A DNA stretch of 64,000 nucleotides from Trichoplax sp. H2 (lineage: Eukaryota; Placozoa; Uniplacotomia; Trichoplacea): NCBI GenBank assembly GCA_003344405.1, contig NOWV01000038.1:310001-374000 (forward strand), read 5' to 3'. Every line of letters starts with the position of its first letter. Position 1 is the first letter of the stretch. Shown piece by piece: positions 13,436 to 26,210 of the stretch. The notes below the pieces were generated by a model, which made no database searches, was not told the DNA's origin, and was given only the letters and a program-made list of their open reading frames with translations. The translations under genes and the position numbers were made by a program.

Positions 13436-14812
13436 TTACTCTTTTACAGCATATTTACGTATGGCGTAATGAGCATCGTGCTTTCTTTGTCTAACTGTTT
13501 TCCTAGATGCTTCGAACTTGGTTAACCTTCTTCGCATGGCTCGAGTTTTCTTCGATCTCAAATCTAGTGGTACGAACTTCTTCTTCTGGTAGAATTTACG
13601 CAAATTTTCTCGTTGATTTTCAGAAATTACCGTCTTGATCCTAGCGATAGCTTTTCTAACCGATTGACTAGATAGCAAAAGAACGGAAAATTAGCAAGTA
13701 CTTTAGATTATTACACTGTCAGGATACACCTTCATTTCTAGTCGATTGTAATTTTGGTTGAAGTATAGTATTATATTGTCCTATTTAGCCTTTTATACAC
13801 CAGTGCAACACAACGACAAGTATAATGAAAGATATTACGAATAGTCCTTTGACAGTTAATGGGATTCTAGCACAGTAGTATGATCGAATAACAACTTCTG
13901 ATAGGCTATCACTAAGCATCTACTAAAGTACCGTACTGGATATACAGTACTGCCAAAGCTAGCAAACAGCGTGTTATCATTGTAGTTAAGGTAGTTCAAT
14001 TCCATCTGTGTAAGAGTAGTGGCAGTAGAAACTATCCTTGCATTGGTTTCGTTTGGTTTTGCTATCTTCAAGTTTAGGCTAATCCTACCGAAAGAGCAAG
14101 GGATTTCCTACACATCGATTATTAGCTAGAGTGATTCATGCTTGGTTTGATAGACCCAAGTCTAGCAGTAACTACTGTGTTGCAATCGTCTTATTACAGG
14201 TGCTATTGGAGTAGGTTAAGTTATCGAATTGATTGTATAGACTTACATTTTGGAAACTTTATTAGGGCCGCCGCTAGTTACTTTAGCAACGCGTAAAGCT
14301 TGCAATTCCGTTTTCAGGTCATCGAGCTGTTTGATCAAGTCTTCTTTGCCCTGCCCTCGAAGTTGATGTGCTTTAACTTTAGTGGCCTAAAAAAGTTAGG
14401 AGGGAAAGATTAATCAACATCCACGATCCAAGCATAGAATCCATGCAACCGTTGTCAATGGACATCCTAGAAACTACGAGTAGCGTTATGACGATTGAAA
14501 AATACTAGCGATCGCCATGTTGGAAACTTTTCTCACTGACACAAGGTATTACTCTATTTAGTCATTTCCTATAGAATTGGAAGTACTGCAAGCACGAAAC
14601 GAGCATGTAGCGTCCTATTGACAATAGTCCATGTCACTATCTTGACTGTACCGAAGAATAATTATGAAAAAAAACCAACTATTTCATGATGACTCGATCT
14701 CAAATCGGATACATTGGTATTTATTGTTACTGGATAGGAGAAAAAGAGATGAATTGATGCAAAGATGGAGTAAGATTGTGTATAGATTGAAGAATTGGAG
14801 ATGACCTACCAT
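13436..14812 (-). CDS. RPL35: 60S ribosomal protein L35 (uL29), three coding exons
   Basis: Cytosolic large-subunit protein located near the peptide exit tunnel. Coding exons in transcription order are 14812-14810 (only the ATG), 14386-14247 and 13667-13436, giving 124 residues; human has 123. The middle exon encodes the typical [12 protein letters not shown] and LRVAKVTSG segments. The last encodes [34 protein letters not shown] and the C-terminal IRKYAV. The joined codon at the second junction gives SKIQSVRKA, matching the family. The exon 1 donor GTAGGT directly follows ATG, and the exon 2 acceptor is TTTTAG before GCC-ACT-AAA. The 5' flank carries a pyrimidine tract of the TOP type. I looked for box C/D snoRNAs in both introns and saw none convincing. 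Confidence 0.95.
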
Positions 14813-14842
14813 GACACCTTGCTCGTTGTGGCTGGAAAGTGT

Positions 14843-14857
14843 AGAAAGAAAGAGAGG
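14843..14857 (-). promoter_or_regulatory. TOP-like pyrimidine tract before RPL35
   Basis: Read on -, the sequence CCTCTCTTTCTTTCT lies about 30 bases before the ATG. Ribosomal protein mRNAs of animals typically start with C followed by 4-14 pyrimidines, so the transcription start is probably near 14857. No transcript evidence is available here. Confidence 0.45.
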
Positions 14858-15340
14858 ACGAAGTGTGCGCAAACTCCTTGTCTAGCCGAGTTCAGCAGTA
14901 GCCAAAGGCTGCGGTACAGTACAGTACAGTACAGTAGAACTTTTCCACAGTACACTGTACAGTACAGTACAGTAGAACTTTTCCACAGTACTGTACACTG
15001 TACAGTACAGTACCGTACCTGCACGTGCGCTAAAGCGATCGGACGAGAGGAAAGTTGCCTACAACTAAACACACTGACAGTGCTGTAATGCTACAGTACC
15101 ATTTTTTGCGTCCTGGACGAAACTTAGTACTGTACAGCGTGTTTAACTTCGTTTTAGAATTTCGAGGTGAAAAATCGACTTCCTTCATTGCAGTTAAAAT
15201 GACTTAATGTTATATGTGCTGGTAGAAGAAGGTTCAGTAAATATTACTATATCCATAATTCATATGAATAAAGTACCTAGCATAAGAAAAATTAATTTAA
15301 AGTACTGTACTGTACTGACTGTACTCAGGGAGTGACAATC

Positions 15341-15361
15341 GGGTTTGTACAGTACAAACCC
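15341..15361. repeat. Perfect 10-base inverted repeat around GTAC
   Basis: GGGTTTGTAC and its reverse complement GTACAAACCC are separated by a single A. It lies inside the GTAC-rich cluster between RPL35 and SELENOF. Confidence 0.8.
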
Positions 15362-16296
15362 AATTAAAAGTACAGCATGTACTGTAGCGAGTTTGGTTTG
15401 TACTGTACAGTACAGTACAAAAGTCCCTGCTGTTACATTACTGTATCACCGTAGCTGAGTACCTTACAAGGAATGTCAGTATAGGACAAAAAGAGATCCT
15501 AAAATGCCGTTGCAACCCTTGACCAATAAACGGCTCCTCCTTTTCCAGGCTAGCTATGGACATCAAGTCAGGGTCTTGGTGCGTTATCATTTCCTTTAGT
15601 ATGCCTGTGCGACAAAATATGACCCCAACTCCTTAGCAACTGGAAAAGGAGGAAGAAAAAATCCAGTACAGTACAGGGTATTACAGTTGATTACAGTGGA
15701 GGGAGGGACAGTTCACAGTACAGTACAGTAAAGTACTATAGTCCCTGCTGCAGTAAAAAAGAAAACCTAGTGTAAAAACAACTTCACTACAGCATACTGC
15801 TGAAACTTCTCTAGCAATGTATACCAAGGGCTAAATTGCACTCTAGGTTCTTGAAAATAATGAATATACAGTACACTACTGGACTTCATAATGCACACTT
15901 GCATTGGGTAGTACAGTAGTAGCAGCGACTACTGAGGGAGAGAGAGAAGTCCAAGGCCGTAGTCCCTTCCATTGTCTGTCCACCGACAGACAGACACTGG
16001 ACGACATCTTCATACTGCTACGTGGAGACGTATCAGACAGACAGACGCTCCGATGTTACAGTCTACAGTACTGTAGGATACAGTAGATTTCTCCAATGTC
16101 TCTACAAGATTGATACAGCCTCTTGTCTACAGTACACTGACCGATCCACGTCGACGACGACTATAGAAAGCAGTCAAAACGGTCATAAAAAAAGGAAATG
16201 TATTGTTGGACAGAAGTCGTTAGAACTCCGACCAGTTTCGTTGTCAGCAAGGAGTAGAAACTTGGACTTGAATCAATCTAGAAAGGCCGGGACATA

Positions 16297-18507
16297 ATGG
16301 CGGTCCCACAAACGATGGCCTTTCCATCATCATTTCTGATGGTTACTTTATTAATAAGTTGGTTGGCATGTACTCTTGCTAGCCATTCACCTGAATTTTG
16401 CCGTGGTATGGGATTTTCACCCAATTTATTATGTAATTCTTGTAGTGATTTAAAACAATTTCAGCTTGATCCACTGGTCAATGACTGCCAGCAATGTTGT
16501 ACTTCAGAACAGAATAAGGAAGATTCCATTCACAAGGTTTGTACCAATGAAAGTAGCTTAATTTCCTTAACGATATTAATCTACCATTGGCTTAGTAAAA
16601 ATCAATTCAATGATATTGATGTGTCAAATGAAAGTTGCAGTAATAAACTGTCCTGTGGATGTGGAATACAATCCAAACCAATACTGTGCATCACTGGTCT
16701 ACATCCAGTATACTCTTCAATCTGCAGTGGACAATATTAGCCATGATGTTGATTGAAATCTTACCACATTGTTCAATCTTCAACGGATCTATCAATTTTT
16801 TTAATATTGATTTCAGCAATTGAAAATAGCATAGCTTGACTCGGTACTGTAGGTTTTTGTTGTAATAACTGCAATCGTTTTATGAAATGAGGAATCGATC
16901 CGTCAAGTTCAGTCAATCTATTTCCAAATGATGTTGAGATTATCTTTTCTTTCATTCTTTATACTGTATATAAAAAATAGTACACTCGAGCTATACTGGA
17001 AGTCTGCAGCTGAAAATTGCCACGGTATCCTCACCTTGAAAGTAAGATTCAAATACAAAAACAATGCTTAAAATTATCAAAGTGATCACTGAATTTATAC
17101 AGTTCTCTTATTTAGGTCACGGTAGACAGTAGTTCATTAATTTTACTTACTGCATTTGCATCGGCTAAAGTACTTGACAGCTTCTATCAGTGGCTCTATA
17201 ATATAATCTACTGTATTTATCATTATCCATTGAATGAAATCGATAGGGTTGATGTAAACTATAAAGACAGTAATTGTTATGTTAAAAGTTATTTAGTATA
17301 TATTACGGTAAACTTTCATATTTTGTTCCATTATACAATCAAATAGTGTGATACTAAAACTTTGAATTGATAGTGACAATACTGTACTGTAGCTACGCAC
17401 GAGTACTCTTCAAGTGTGTATTGCTAATCGAGTATCGTGGTATCTGTCCTTTGCATCTCTTGCTCAGACTGGTATTATTATACTTAAAAGATTGAAATCT
17501 TTCAAAGTCGATGCAATGAATGATTGTAATTCGATACGATCTGCACGTAGACCTCTAGCCTACACTGTGTTAATACTGCTTGTATTCAATTACAGCTTTC
17601 ATAAAGAGCGGCAAATATCGCAACTATCCCAAGTTGACTATAAAGGTACATAATTAAAAATTATATTCTATAATTTGGAATTCCATATTTGCAATCCTAG
17701 TAATCATATAGCTACTAAATGGTGTACATGCAATCTATTTACAGTTTAAAGATTGACACTGTCGATTACTAGTTCAGTTTACAGTGTTATAATAATAACC
17801 GACTACAAGAATGCAATATTTCTTTCCGTTCACATTTTTATATCGGAAGTAGTCGGTACTTCTCGGTTATGTAATTAATACATGTTTGAATACTCTACTT
17901 ACCGTATTGGTAATACGGTATTAACAATAAGGTTTCAAAGGTGCATATTAATTCATTACCATTGTTGTATTCTTTCGTACTAGTATATGCGTGGTCAAGA
18001 ACCCATCTTGAAGCTTATAAATGAAAGTAACGAGGTTGAGGATACCTTAAGGTACGGGTACTCTCTATATGTAATCTCTAATGTATTTAGACGTGGCTTA
18101 CTTCTAATGCCTCATCAAATGAACTCGCAAAATTGGGATAATTTTAATTGGAACATAAGATTGTACTCTTACTGTACAATGAATGTACATGTCATAGCGC
18201 AACAAGAGTAGTCAATTATAGTCTTTGAATGGAATACAGTGTTTGATAACTACACGTATTCTTGGGTATTCATATTTAAAATGGCCAGAAGCTGTTTTCT
18301 TTGCAGCTGATCATAAAACTGTTATGTGCAAAATAAGCCATTCATGATTTCCAGTATGTAGTGGTATGCACGTCTATTGTTATCAGTGACTACGCTTTAT
18401 TTTGCAATCGTTACAACATTTGATAATTTATATTTTATATTATATTTTACAGTATCGAAAAATGGAAGACCGAGAATGTTGAAGAATACCTGCAACAAAT
18501 TCTATAA
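16297..18507 (+). CDS. SELENOF: Selenoprotein F (15-kDa selenoprotein), five exons, in-frame TGA = Sec
   Basis: ER thiol-redox protein that binds UDP-glucose:glycoprotein glucosyltransferase and takes part in glycoprotein quality control. Exons are 16297-16536, 16981-17041, 17596-17645, 17984-18051 and 18453-18507, giving 157 residues with Sec. Exon 1 has a signal peptide (hydrophobic to about residue 29) and the Cys-rich UGGT-binding segment with LLCNSCSDL and CQQCC. Exon 2 encodes AILEVCS-U-KLPRYP; the Sec TGA is 17011-17013. Exon 3 gives FIKSGKYRNYPKLTIK, exon 4 YMRGQEPILKLI, and exon 5 IEKWKTENVEEYL then TAA. All four junctions keep phase and the product matches the family almost without gaps. 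The redox motif is C-S-U where most animals have C-G-U. The exon 1 donor (GTTTGT) is weak, and reading through it gives a misleading longer frame. A SECIS element is required; a candidate is listed. Confidence 0.92.
17011..17013 (+). other. SELENOF: Selenocysteine codon (TGA) of SELENOF
   Basis: In-frame TGA in exon 2, flanked by GTC-TGC-AGC before and AAA-TTG after. It sits at the position of the conserved Sec of the family (LEVC-x-U-KL). Downstream exons continue in frame and stay conserved to the normal C-terminus, so TGA is read through rather than being a stop. Confidence 0.9.
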
Positions 18508-18691
18508 CTGTAGTAAAGAATTTAAATAATTTACATGTTGTCGATTGTAGTTTAGACATTATGTAATTACTGTTGCAGATTAGCTAAGAATTATACTGTT
18601 AGCTCTCATTTGGAGCCAGAATTCATGACGGCATTGTTGGAAATCTTATGATCTACATTGCTTGATGGTGTATATCCTCTGACTCTGATTG

Positions 18692-18762
18692 ATGAGACTT
18701 ATTACCACAAAATTGTACTGTATTCTGTATGCCTAAATGGTGTCGGGTGTAATATGGATGAT
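18692..18762 (+). ncRNA. Candidate SECIS element in the SELENOF 3' UTR
   Basis: About 185 bases after the stop. ATGA (18692-18695) and TGAT (18759-18762) could form the non-Watson-Crick quartet. Between them CTTATTAC pairs with GTAATATG (seven of eight positions), and an AAAA run follows on the 5' side where the unpaired AA is expected. The apical part is poorly defined and the basal helix is not obvious. This was judged by eye only; another element further downstream is possible. Confidence 0.3.
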
Positions 18763-20298
18763 TTGCTCTTAAATTTGTTAAATGTTTTTTATAATATATA
18801 TAAAATATGAAATAACTCCCGTATTTGAATCTAGAATCATTATTAAAGCTCTAAAAAAATTGTCGCGTTCCGACAAAATTACGGATTATAACTCAATTTA
18901 AATTATATTTTGACTTCTGTTTATATTACCAAAAAATCGAGTCATACACCTCCTACAAACAATCGCCCTATAGTAACAAAGTCTGTTACAGTAACATGTG
19001 CTCTAACTTCCAAATCAACAATTATTATCGAGTTATTTAGGTTTTATAAGGGTTACATTGTTAGCTCACCAGATATCCTGGAGTAATTAATACCGCTAAT
19101 CTTAACACCGTTACATATTACAGTTTGTTGTCAAAGCGTATAAAATTCGATACATGCATTTATAAGTGGATAAGAAAAGGTACTTCTGTATACAGTTCTG
19201 TATTTACAGTTAATAATAAATAATTCATACAGCCAAAAATACTTTCACTGTGAAATCAAAAAATCAATGTACGCGTATATACAGTATATCTTAATTTTGC
19301 TCGTACATTAACATAAGCAGAAAACTTATGCATTGATGTAATGCAACAGGAAATGTTGATATATTTAAGAATTATATTTTTTCTGTAATTTTAAAAATCG
19401 CATTTGTACTTTGTAGACAGAATCTTACTAAATATACTCATATCGTAATTTTCAGGCCCAGTTTTGATGCAGTATAAAATAGTTTCTCTTCTTCTAAAGA
19501 GTTATCAGTGCACTATAGATGCCTAATTGGAAATTTACCTACAAAGTGCTAAAATAGAGTTTCTAATTAATGTAATCTATAGTAGGATTGCAGTATTAAT
19601 GCAAACATTTATTGTAATAGGTAAGTCTTGCAGTGGAATATCCCATAGAGACAATTGCCGACTAAAAAGGCTCACGCTTAAAAGCCAATCCGTGGTTATT
19701 GTCTATTACAATTTATCAGATAGTTTGACAAATCTAACACGCAAAAATTAAATTAAATCGAATATCTTTTGGTATAGAGGCTAGCCATTCCTTATAATAC
19801 TGTCATCTTGCACTCATGTCGAGTGCTAATTGAGACAATCAGTCGATCTGTGCTTTATTATACTACCTGCCATGGTGGATAAGAATGAACAGAAATTTAG
19901 AAATTAAAATTTACAATCAGTTACTTTGTCAATTTTGCAAATAGTTCGATATTAACTACAATATTTTCAAATATATTCAAAATATATAATCGTATTTGAG
20001 CAGGTAAACGTTACAATTGCCAAGGTACAAAAACGGCTTATAATGTCTTTCGCAGATAAAGATATAATAAGAATTAGATTTATCTCTATCATTGCAATTT
20101 ACAGATGGATCGTTTCATGTCACTTAAATCTTGTTCTTATGATATAAAAGTACGACTAGCAACAACTAAATTAGAAATCGCAAAGTAACAATATAAATAT
20201 TGCATTATTTTCCGCAATGCTAAATAAATCAAGGCTTTTATCGTTCATTAAAGTGTTTAACTGCTTATACGCTAGCTTATTAAAGTATACATAACACG
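18763..20298. other. Convergent intergenic region, SELENOF to IVNS1ABP-like gene
   Basis: Holds the 3' flanks of two convergent genes. No further coding signal was recognised; short frames such as the one starting at 19527 lack similarity and codon structure. Confidence 0.6.
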
Positions 20299-22620
20299 CT
20301 ACAGTGCTATCATACCATCATCATTATCTGTAACGATTGACGTCCAACGGTTGGTACTTGGATTAAAGCGTTCAATGTTATTCAAAAAAGTTGATCCATC
20401 GAAACCGCCAATTGCATAGATCCATCCATCAACATTTACAATCCCAACGTTAACCCTTGCGTGGTTCATGTGTTCCTTAAGCAAGATCCACTTGTTCGCT
20501 CGAGGATCGAAACACTCAATGGAATTTAGAGGCTGAGATCCATCTGATCCTCCGCAAACATAAAGAAGGCCTTCATATGTAGTTGCGCCCGCTCCTCTCC
20601 TGTTAGGATAAATTTAAAATAATTAATTATTGTAAGAAAGCAATCTCTTGCAAATACAAGCAGCATAGCGTATTCGTAACACTCAACTGCTGCATATATA
20701 GTGCACAATATCTAGTTGTAAATATTACATGGAGTTATATTTTTGCTTACCGTTTAATTTTCATGTCTACTATTGGATTCCAAACATCATTACCAGCATC
20801 GTAGTATTCTACTGAATTGACAACTGCTGACCACTTATCACAACCACCAACAGCATATATTCCTCTATCTTTATGCTCCGTGGCTACTCCTAATAACATC
20901 GGATTATCAGGCTACGTTAGCGAAGTCTATCTTCGTTTTAATAATACGGTTTCAATTTATGCATTGTTTTGATTTAATAGCGATAGCGCTAACTGCTAAT
21001 AGTATCCTGAGGATAACATTATTGTATTACTGTCCACATCTAAAGTTACATGGAAGTACTTTTTCATGTAATTATTATTATCCTAAATATACCTAAATGG
21101 CTCCGTGCTGCAATCATCGGCTTTGCGATATTCCAAGAATTAGAAGCAATGTTACATATTTCCACATTGCTAAGAGTTCCTTTATCATTTTGTCCACCAA
21201 TTGCAAAAATTTGATCATCTATAACTGTCGCACCCAAGCAACTTCTAGCAATTCTCATACTCTTAAATGGCTTCCAACTATCGGTAATCGGATCGTAACG
21301 TTCACAACTTTTTAGATCATGAGAGGCATGCGAGCCACCTAAAGCATAAACATGATCCGATGATGCCGCAACTGCAATTCGTCCATGGCGCTGATTTACT
21401 GGCTGACATGTCAACCAAGTATTACTCGCCAGATTATATTTTTCCACAACATTTAAGCAACCTAAGCGATCATAACCACCTACAGCATACACTTCGTTGT
21501 TTAAAACTGTAACGCCAAAACTGCATCGCCCACGTTGCATAGAACCTAACAGCGACATTTTGACACTACCACCACTACCGTTGATGGAACTTCTACACAG
21601 TAAACTCTCAGGCGATTTGAGATGGAGTGATACAGTGATCAGATTTGCATTATCGATTGCAACTAAAGCGGCGTAAACTTTATCACTGGTTTCACCAACA
21701 GCTACCACATGCCAGCTAAATATCGAGTTATCTTGTGGCGATAGTATTAGTTGGCGAACAGCGATTGCTGAATTAACACATTTTTCCGGGGTATGCTTCT
21801 CGCCGGCAGTTGGAGAAGAAGGACGAGATGATAAGCCATCGTTTCTATATCGCGATTGTAACGCTTTTTGCCTGACAGATTCATCGAGTGAACTTAATTG
21901 CTTACTACTTAAGTTATCTATATCTGTTAATTCACCATTTTCAATTAGAAACAAGTATTGAATAGATTCGCCTAATCGATTTCTCTGTCTATTTAACAAA
22001 TTAGCATTTTTATGTAACCATTTTACTGTCTCCGCTGCATATTGTTCCCCACTTGGTCCACTTGTAGCAGCGTCTTCATCTATATAAATCTCAAAACGTA
22101 GCTGAGGAAGGTTTAGGAAAGCTTCCAAACGTGCCACCTGTTCTATATTATTACTAATGAATTTATCAGCTGCTACAATCAAATTGCTACACGAATAACT
22201 GCTAGCTAGTGTTCTGATATCCAAGCAATTATTTAGATCAACATTCGACTGTAAGTAGTTATAGCAGGCTTCCGAAATGCTAGAAATTTGTAATTTATTT
22301 GAAGCACGAAATATGGGTAAGACTTGCTCCGGGGTAATATTTATAGTACCAGAATAAATAAAATCGATTATAGTTTCTAAAGAAAGCTTATCTACACCCT
22401 CAACACGATATGATGATAAATCTGCGGTATCTTCATCTCGTAACATCTGCTTAATATAACCACTTGACACTGCCAATAATATCCTATGAGCATTAACTTT
22501 TCCATCGTCTGCGACTAATTGGATATCGCATAATTCTTGCTGAATTCTTAACTTATCTAATGAGTGAACGACATTGATGAGGTGACGGTTGTCGTTAAAA
22601 TGAAGATTTTCAGTAGCCAT
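20299..22620 (-). CDS. IVNS1ABP: BTB-BACK-Kelch protein, IVNS1ABP-like, three exons
   Basis: Exons in transcription order are 22620-21093, 20889-20751 and 20599-20299, giving 655 residues (human IVNS1ABP has 642). A BTB domain spans about 20-125 (LCDIQLVADDGKVNAHRILLA), a BACK region about 135-240, then a linker with a WHVVAVGETSDKVYAAL segment characteristic of this subfamily. Six kelch repeats follow from about residue 365 to the end, each with the -GG- pair (VYAVGGYD, VYALGGSH, IFAIGGQN, IYAVGGCD, LYVCGGSD, IYAIGGFD). Both junctions keep phase: SHL-GVATEH and KIK-R-RGAGATTYEG. The family binds actin and can act as a Cullin-3 substrate adaptor. The subfamily match rests on the linker and kelch order recalled from the human protein. 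Convergent with SELENOF. Confidence 0.88.
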
Positions 22621-23970
22621 CGTTTTGTTCCTACGTTAGGAAAAGAAAGGTGATAAAAAACGATTTAATAGGATCTAGAATTAAGATCTGGTAGCTACGC
22701 GTATATTAATGTTTGAAAGTATGTTAAACTAATGTCGAATGTTGTACAGGAGATAGTAAGGAGGTACTTTAGCGATAATACCGTATACAGTGGCCAATAA
22801 ATCATAGTGATCTGCGAGCTAATTAAGTTAAGTAATGTCTACTAAATTTTGTAAGAGAAATAATTGGGCGTAGAAGCTCACTAGTATTAGTTACCGTGTA
22901 AACGATTTCACGTAAAGCTAGGATATCAACGTAGTTAACTTGTTAACTGGCAAATATAGAGCAAAGTGCCCTATTGCTACAGTATAGTATATTACAATTC
23001 AGAACTAGTGAAAAATATGATATTTGTTAAATTTGTTTCGTACATTTATATACATCTCAGAGTGGGTAGGTTAAACAAATAGCAATATTTACGAGAATGG
23101 CATTGGCTTGTAAATAATATCGATTTCTAAGAATGCTCTTTGATAGCACGCACTATTGTTAATGATGCGTAAACTGCATTCATTAGTCAACTAGTTATAT
23201 AATGTACAGTGTACAGATTAAATCATATATTATTCACTACTGTAAAAGTATTGTACGGCATAATAGAGCACAGTGTATGCCAAATAATATCCAGTTCCTA
23301 CCGGCAACAAGATACTAATTAAGGACATAACGACCTCGATTGCATGATGATTAGAATTGCGTATGACTGTAAATTAGTTTAATTTGTAAAAATGGATTGT
23401 ACAGAAATACGAGTAATATACTGTACCGTAATATTGTGAAAACACCTTAGAATTTAGTAACATAACAAAATTCTGACGGGTTACAAACTCTAATGTAGAG
23501 TATGTTTATAATGAGGCATAATATATTTTATTTATCGCAGGGTCATTATTATCCGCATTTGGGAAATCGTTCATTTGTTAATATTTATAAGACTATGCTA
23601 GGCGTGATTTTACCCTATCAGAGGTAGCTGCTGCATTAAAGATAATACTGCTACAGTATATCTACTACCGTACATTCTGATTGCATATGGTTCAAAGCCT
23701 GTTAATGCTATTAATGTTAGTAAATGAAAGAACATATGCTTATTATGCAGTACCATAAGCTACCGGATTACGACTTTACTGATTAGGTGCTGTGCAGCGT
23801 AAGTTCATCTGGTATTATGCTATTAAATTTAACGCAAATGTTGTACGACGTATTCTGTGGGATTATTATTTGTTCCATTGCGTATCTAATATGAACTTCT
23901 TGCTATCGTCGCGAAGTTACAGTTAGATAGAAATATGAAGCTTTAGCTTACCCTTTTATAGCTAATTACA

Positions 23971-24240
23971 ATTGTTAACTGGGAAGTAGGGAAGCAACTT
24001 TTACTGTCTATAAGGCATCGTGGGTTAGGAGCACTGTTTTTGCGGAACAAAAAACACTATAATCAAATTAAGGCATTTATAGATATGCAGATTGCAATTC
24101 TAATTATGATGGGCCAAACCCGTTATAGGTAAAGGGTATTTGCTAGTACGATTAAGAGCAATTGTTGATTGGAAAGCAAGGAAGTAACAATTACACTGTC
24201 TATAATTATATAATTGCGGAACAACGTGCACTGCGGAATA
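23971..24240. repeat. Degenerate direct duplication, period about 190 bases
   Basis: attgttaactgggaagtagg at 23971 and attgttgattggaaagcaag at 24161 start two similar blocks. Both continue with an actgtctata element and then a ttgcggaacaa element. Confidence 0.55.
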
Positions 24241-26210
24241 ATGGCACTATCGGTCACAGCATTTCTTTATGCTGGAGTTTTTGTAGGATACCGGAAAGCC
24301 GGTTACGTAAGTATGCTAGAAACTGATTGGACGATTGGGGGTGTGCAAATTGAGCATGGCAGAGCCGACTGTTACAAGTGAAAAGACAATTGGAGCTCAT
24401 TCACTGCTACGTGCTGTACCGTGCAAGTGTACACAGTACTGCGTTGTTCTGGATATTTATTTATTTATGAGACATTTTCGTCATAGGATTGCATATGTAT
24501 AAATTTTTACTTATTTATTTATTGTACAGCATTGATGCTATACTAAACATCTCTATTTCATACTATATAGCCTTTAGTATTTTAGTGTATCGGTAGTGAA
24601 TACAATATTATGACAAGTTAAGCCTAGTCAATCGAAGCTGTCATTCAATTCTTCAATAAATAATATAAATGATAAATAATGAATATTCATAGATTTCGTT
24701 GGCGGGATGTTAAAGAACGTAGCAATGCGGCAAGATAAATAATATAATAGTCAACTATAAAATGTTTATCGAGTCCCTTAAATATTTCCTACTGTACCGT
24801 GACGCATGGCAAGTTTAGCCATTTTCTAAATTTGATTGCATGACATTTGGTTGAATTATGGCAATAAAGACAGGCAATTCGATTAGGATGTAGTCAAAGT
24901 TACTACAAACTAATTGCTGCTGCAGTACTATATAGTTACGCGTATGATATTTCATGAAAGAATATGCGACGAATCGTCTTGACACCTTGCCAAAATAGGA
25001 TCACTACTGCACTGTTGTTATTACACTATATACATATTTTTTAGGTAAGCTACTAGAGCATCGTAATTATATAATTAAATCTCCACATTTACAAGAATTG
25101 TACTGTATATGAAAGTATCTGAAATTACAGTATACAGAACTTATAAACAGGACAATCGACATAAATTACTATATAGTGTATAAAGTGAATCTCCTATTTG
25201 TACAACGACGTATGATCTAGTATTTGTTGAAATAAATCTATCCTACATATGGGCACTTTACCAGTAGAATTAATTCTAGCAGCTTCAGAACTACCATACT
25301 TATAGAGAAAAGCAATCAAATTATCTAGGAAGTATCAGCTGTCTATTATATGTTTGGCCTACGGCATGCTCTTTACACAGTCGAAGAATATCAAGAAATC
25401 GGTAAAAATCATCGTTCAAAGTCTTTAATTAACATCACTCATCAACAGACTGTTTCAGAGCAAGAATACAACTTTTAGTAAGTTAACTATAATTCATTAT
25501 ACCGTCAATACTTTCTATTCAATCGATCCAGCAAGATTAACCTATCAATATTTATTAGATTACATATTCACGGCGGAGTAAATGAAAATTACCTCGAGAC
25601 TGCACCAGTCGAAAACTTCAATCCAGGCTCTAAAGAGTTTAATTAGTCTCGTCCCTAGTTTACGAAAAATATTTTGGAAGTCTACGCCGACTACGCGTAC
25701 GCACGTACACTAATCGAATGCATATAATTATAATTAATGGGACGGGCCATCGTGGGCGGGTATTATCAGAGGCATTAATAATAATATTGTACAATGCACT
25801 GAGTGAGAGTCTCTTCTCTTTTTAAAAGTCCCTACTATGGTACTAACTGAACTATGGTGCATTAATTTTTTAGTGTGCAAACTGTCCATGAACCCGAGTG
25901 CAGCTCCTATAAGACTATTCTTTTGAGGTAACGTAGACTCACAGCTTACAGGCTGATATACGTATATATATATAATGGTAATTTTTTTTACCGCGAAATT
26001 TAAAAGAGGAACCGCGAAAACCAGAGTATACATACACGCATAGAACGCTGTAACCCTAAATTTCATGAAACTATTCTGGTTCATTTCTTCGCCAAAATTT
26101 TGCCAACGAAAACAGAGTCGTGCCGTATACTGTACAGTAAATATCTAAAACGTCCCGACTCCGCAAGTACAATAAACATTTTCACTGTGTATATTGTTAT
26201 CGCCAATGTA

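Larger units (their letters stand above)
14813..16296. other. Divergent intergenic region RPL35/SELENOF with GTAC-rich palindromic clusters
   Basis: Between two divergently transcribed genes. Runs of overlapping ACAGTAC/GTACTGTAC lie at about 14,910-15,020 (including a direct duplication around agaacttttccacagta), 15,300-15,420, 15,660-15,735 and more sparsely to 16,130. The string agtccctgctg follows two of these runs (15,421 and 15,741), so they are related repeat copies. No protein-coding signal was seen. Confidence 0.7.

Noticed and set aside
13668-14809. Search for snoRNAs in the RPL35 introns
   Set aside because: No pair of C and D boxes at suitable spacing on the - strand was found; H/ACA types cannot be judged by eye.
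14795-15088. Open frames on both strands rich in Tyr-Ser-Thr-Val/Gln
   Set aside because: They are translations of the GTAC palindromic repeat; the - frame overlaps the RPL35 5' region.
16537-16740. C-terminal part of a 147-residue frame continuing SELENOF exon 1
   Set aside because: It is read-through into intron 1. The family sequence resumes at 16981 after a GT-AG intron in phase.
25734-26084. 116-codon frame on -
   Set aside because: No similarity, low-complexity hydrophobic stretches, no neighbouring exon that extends it.
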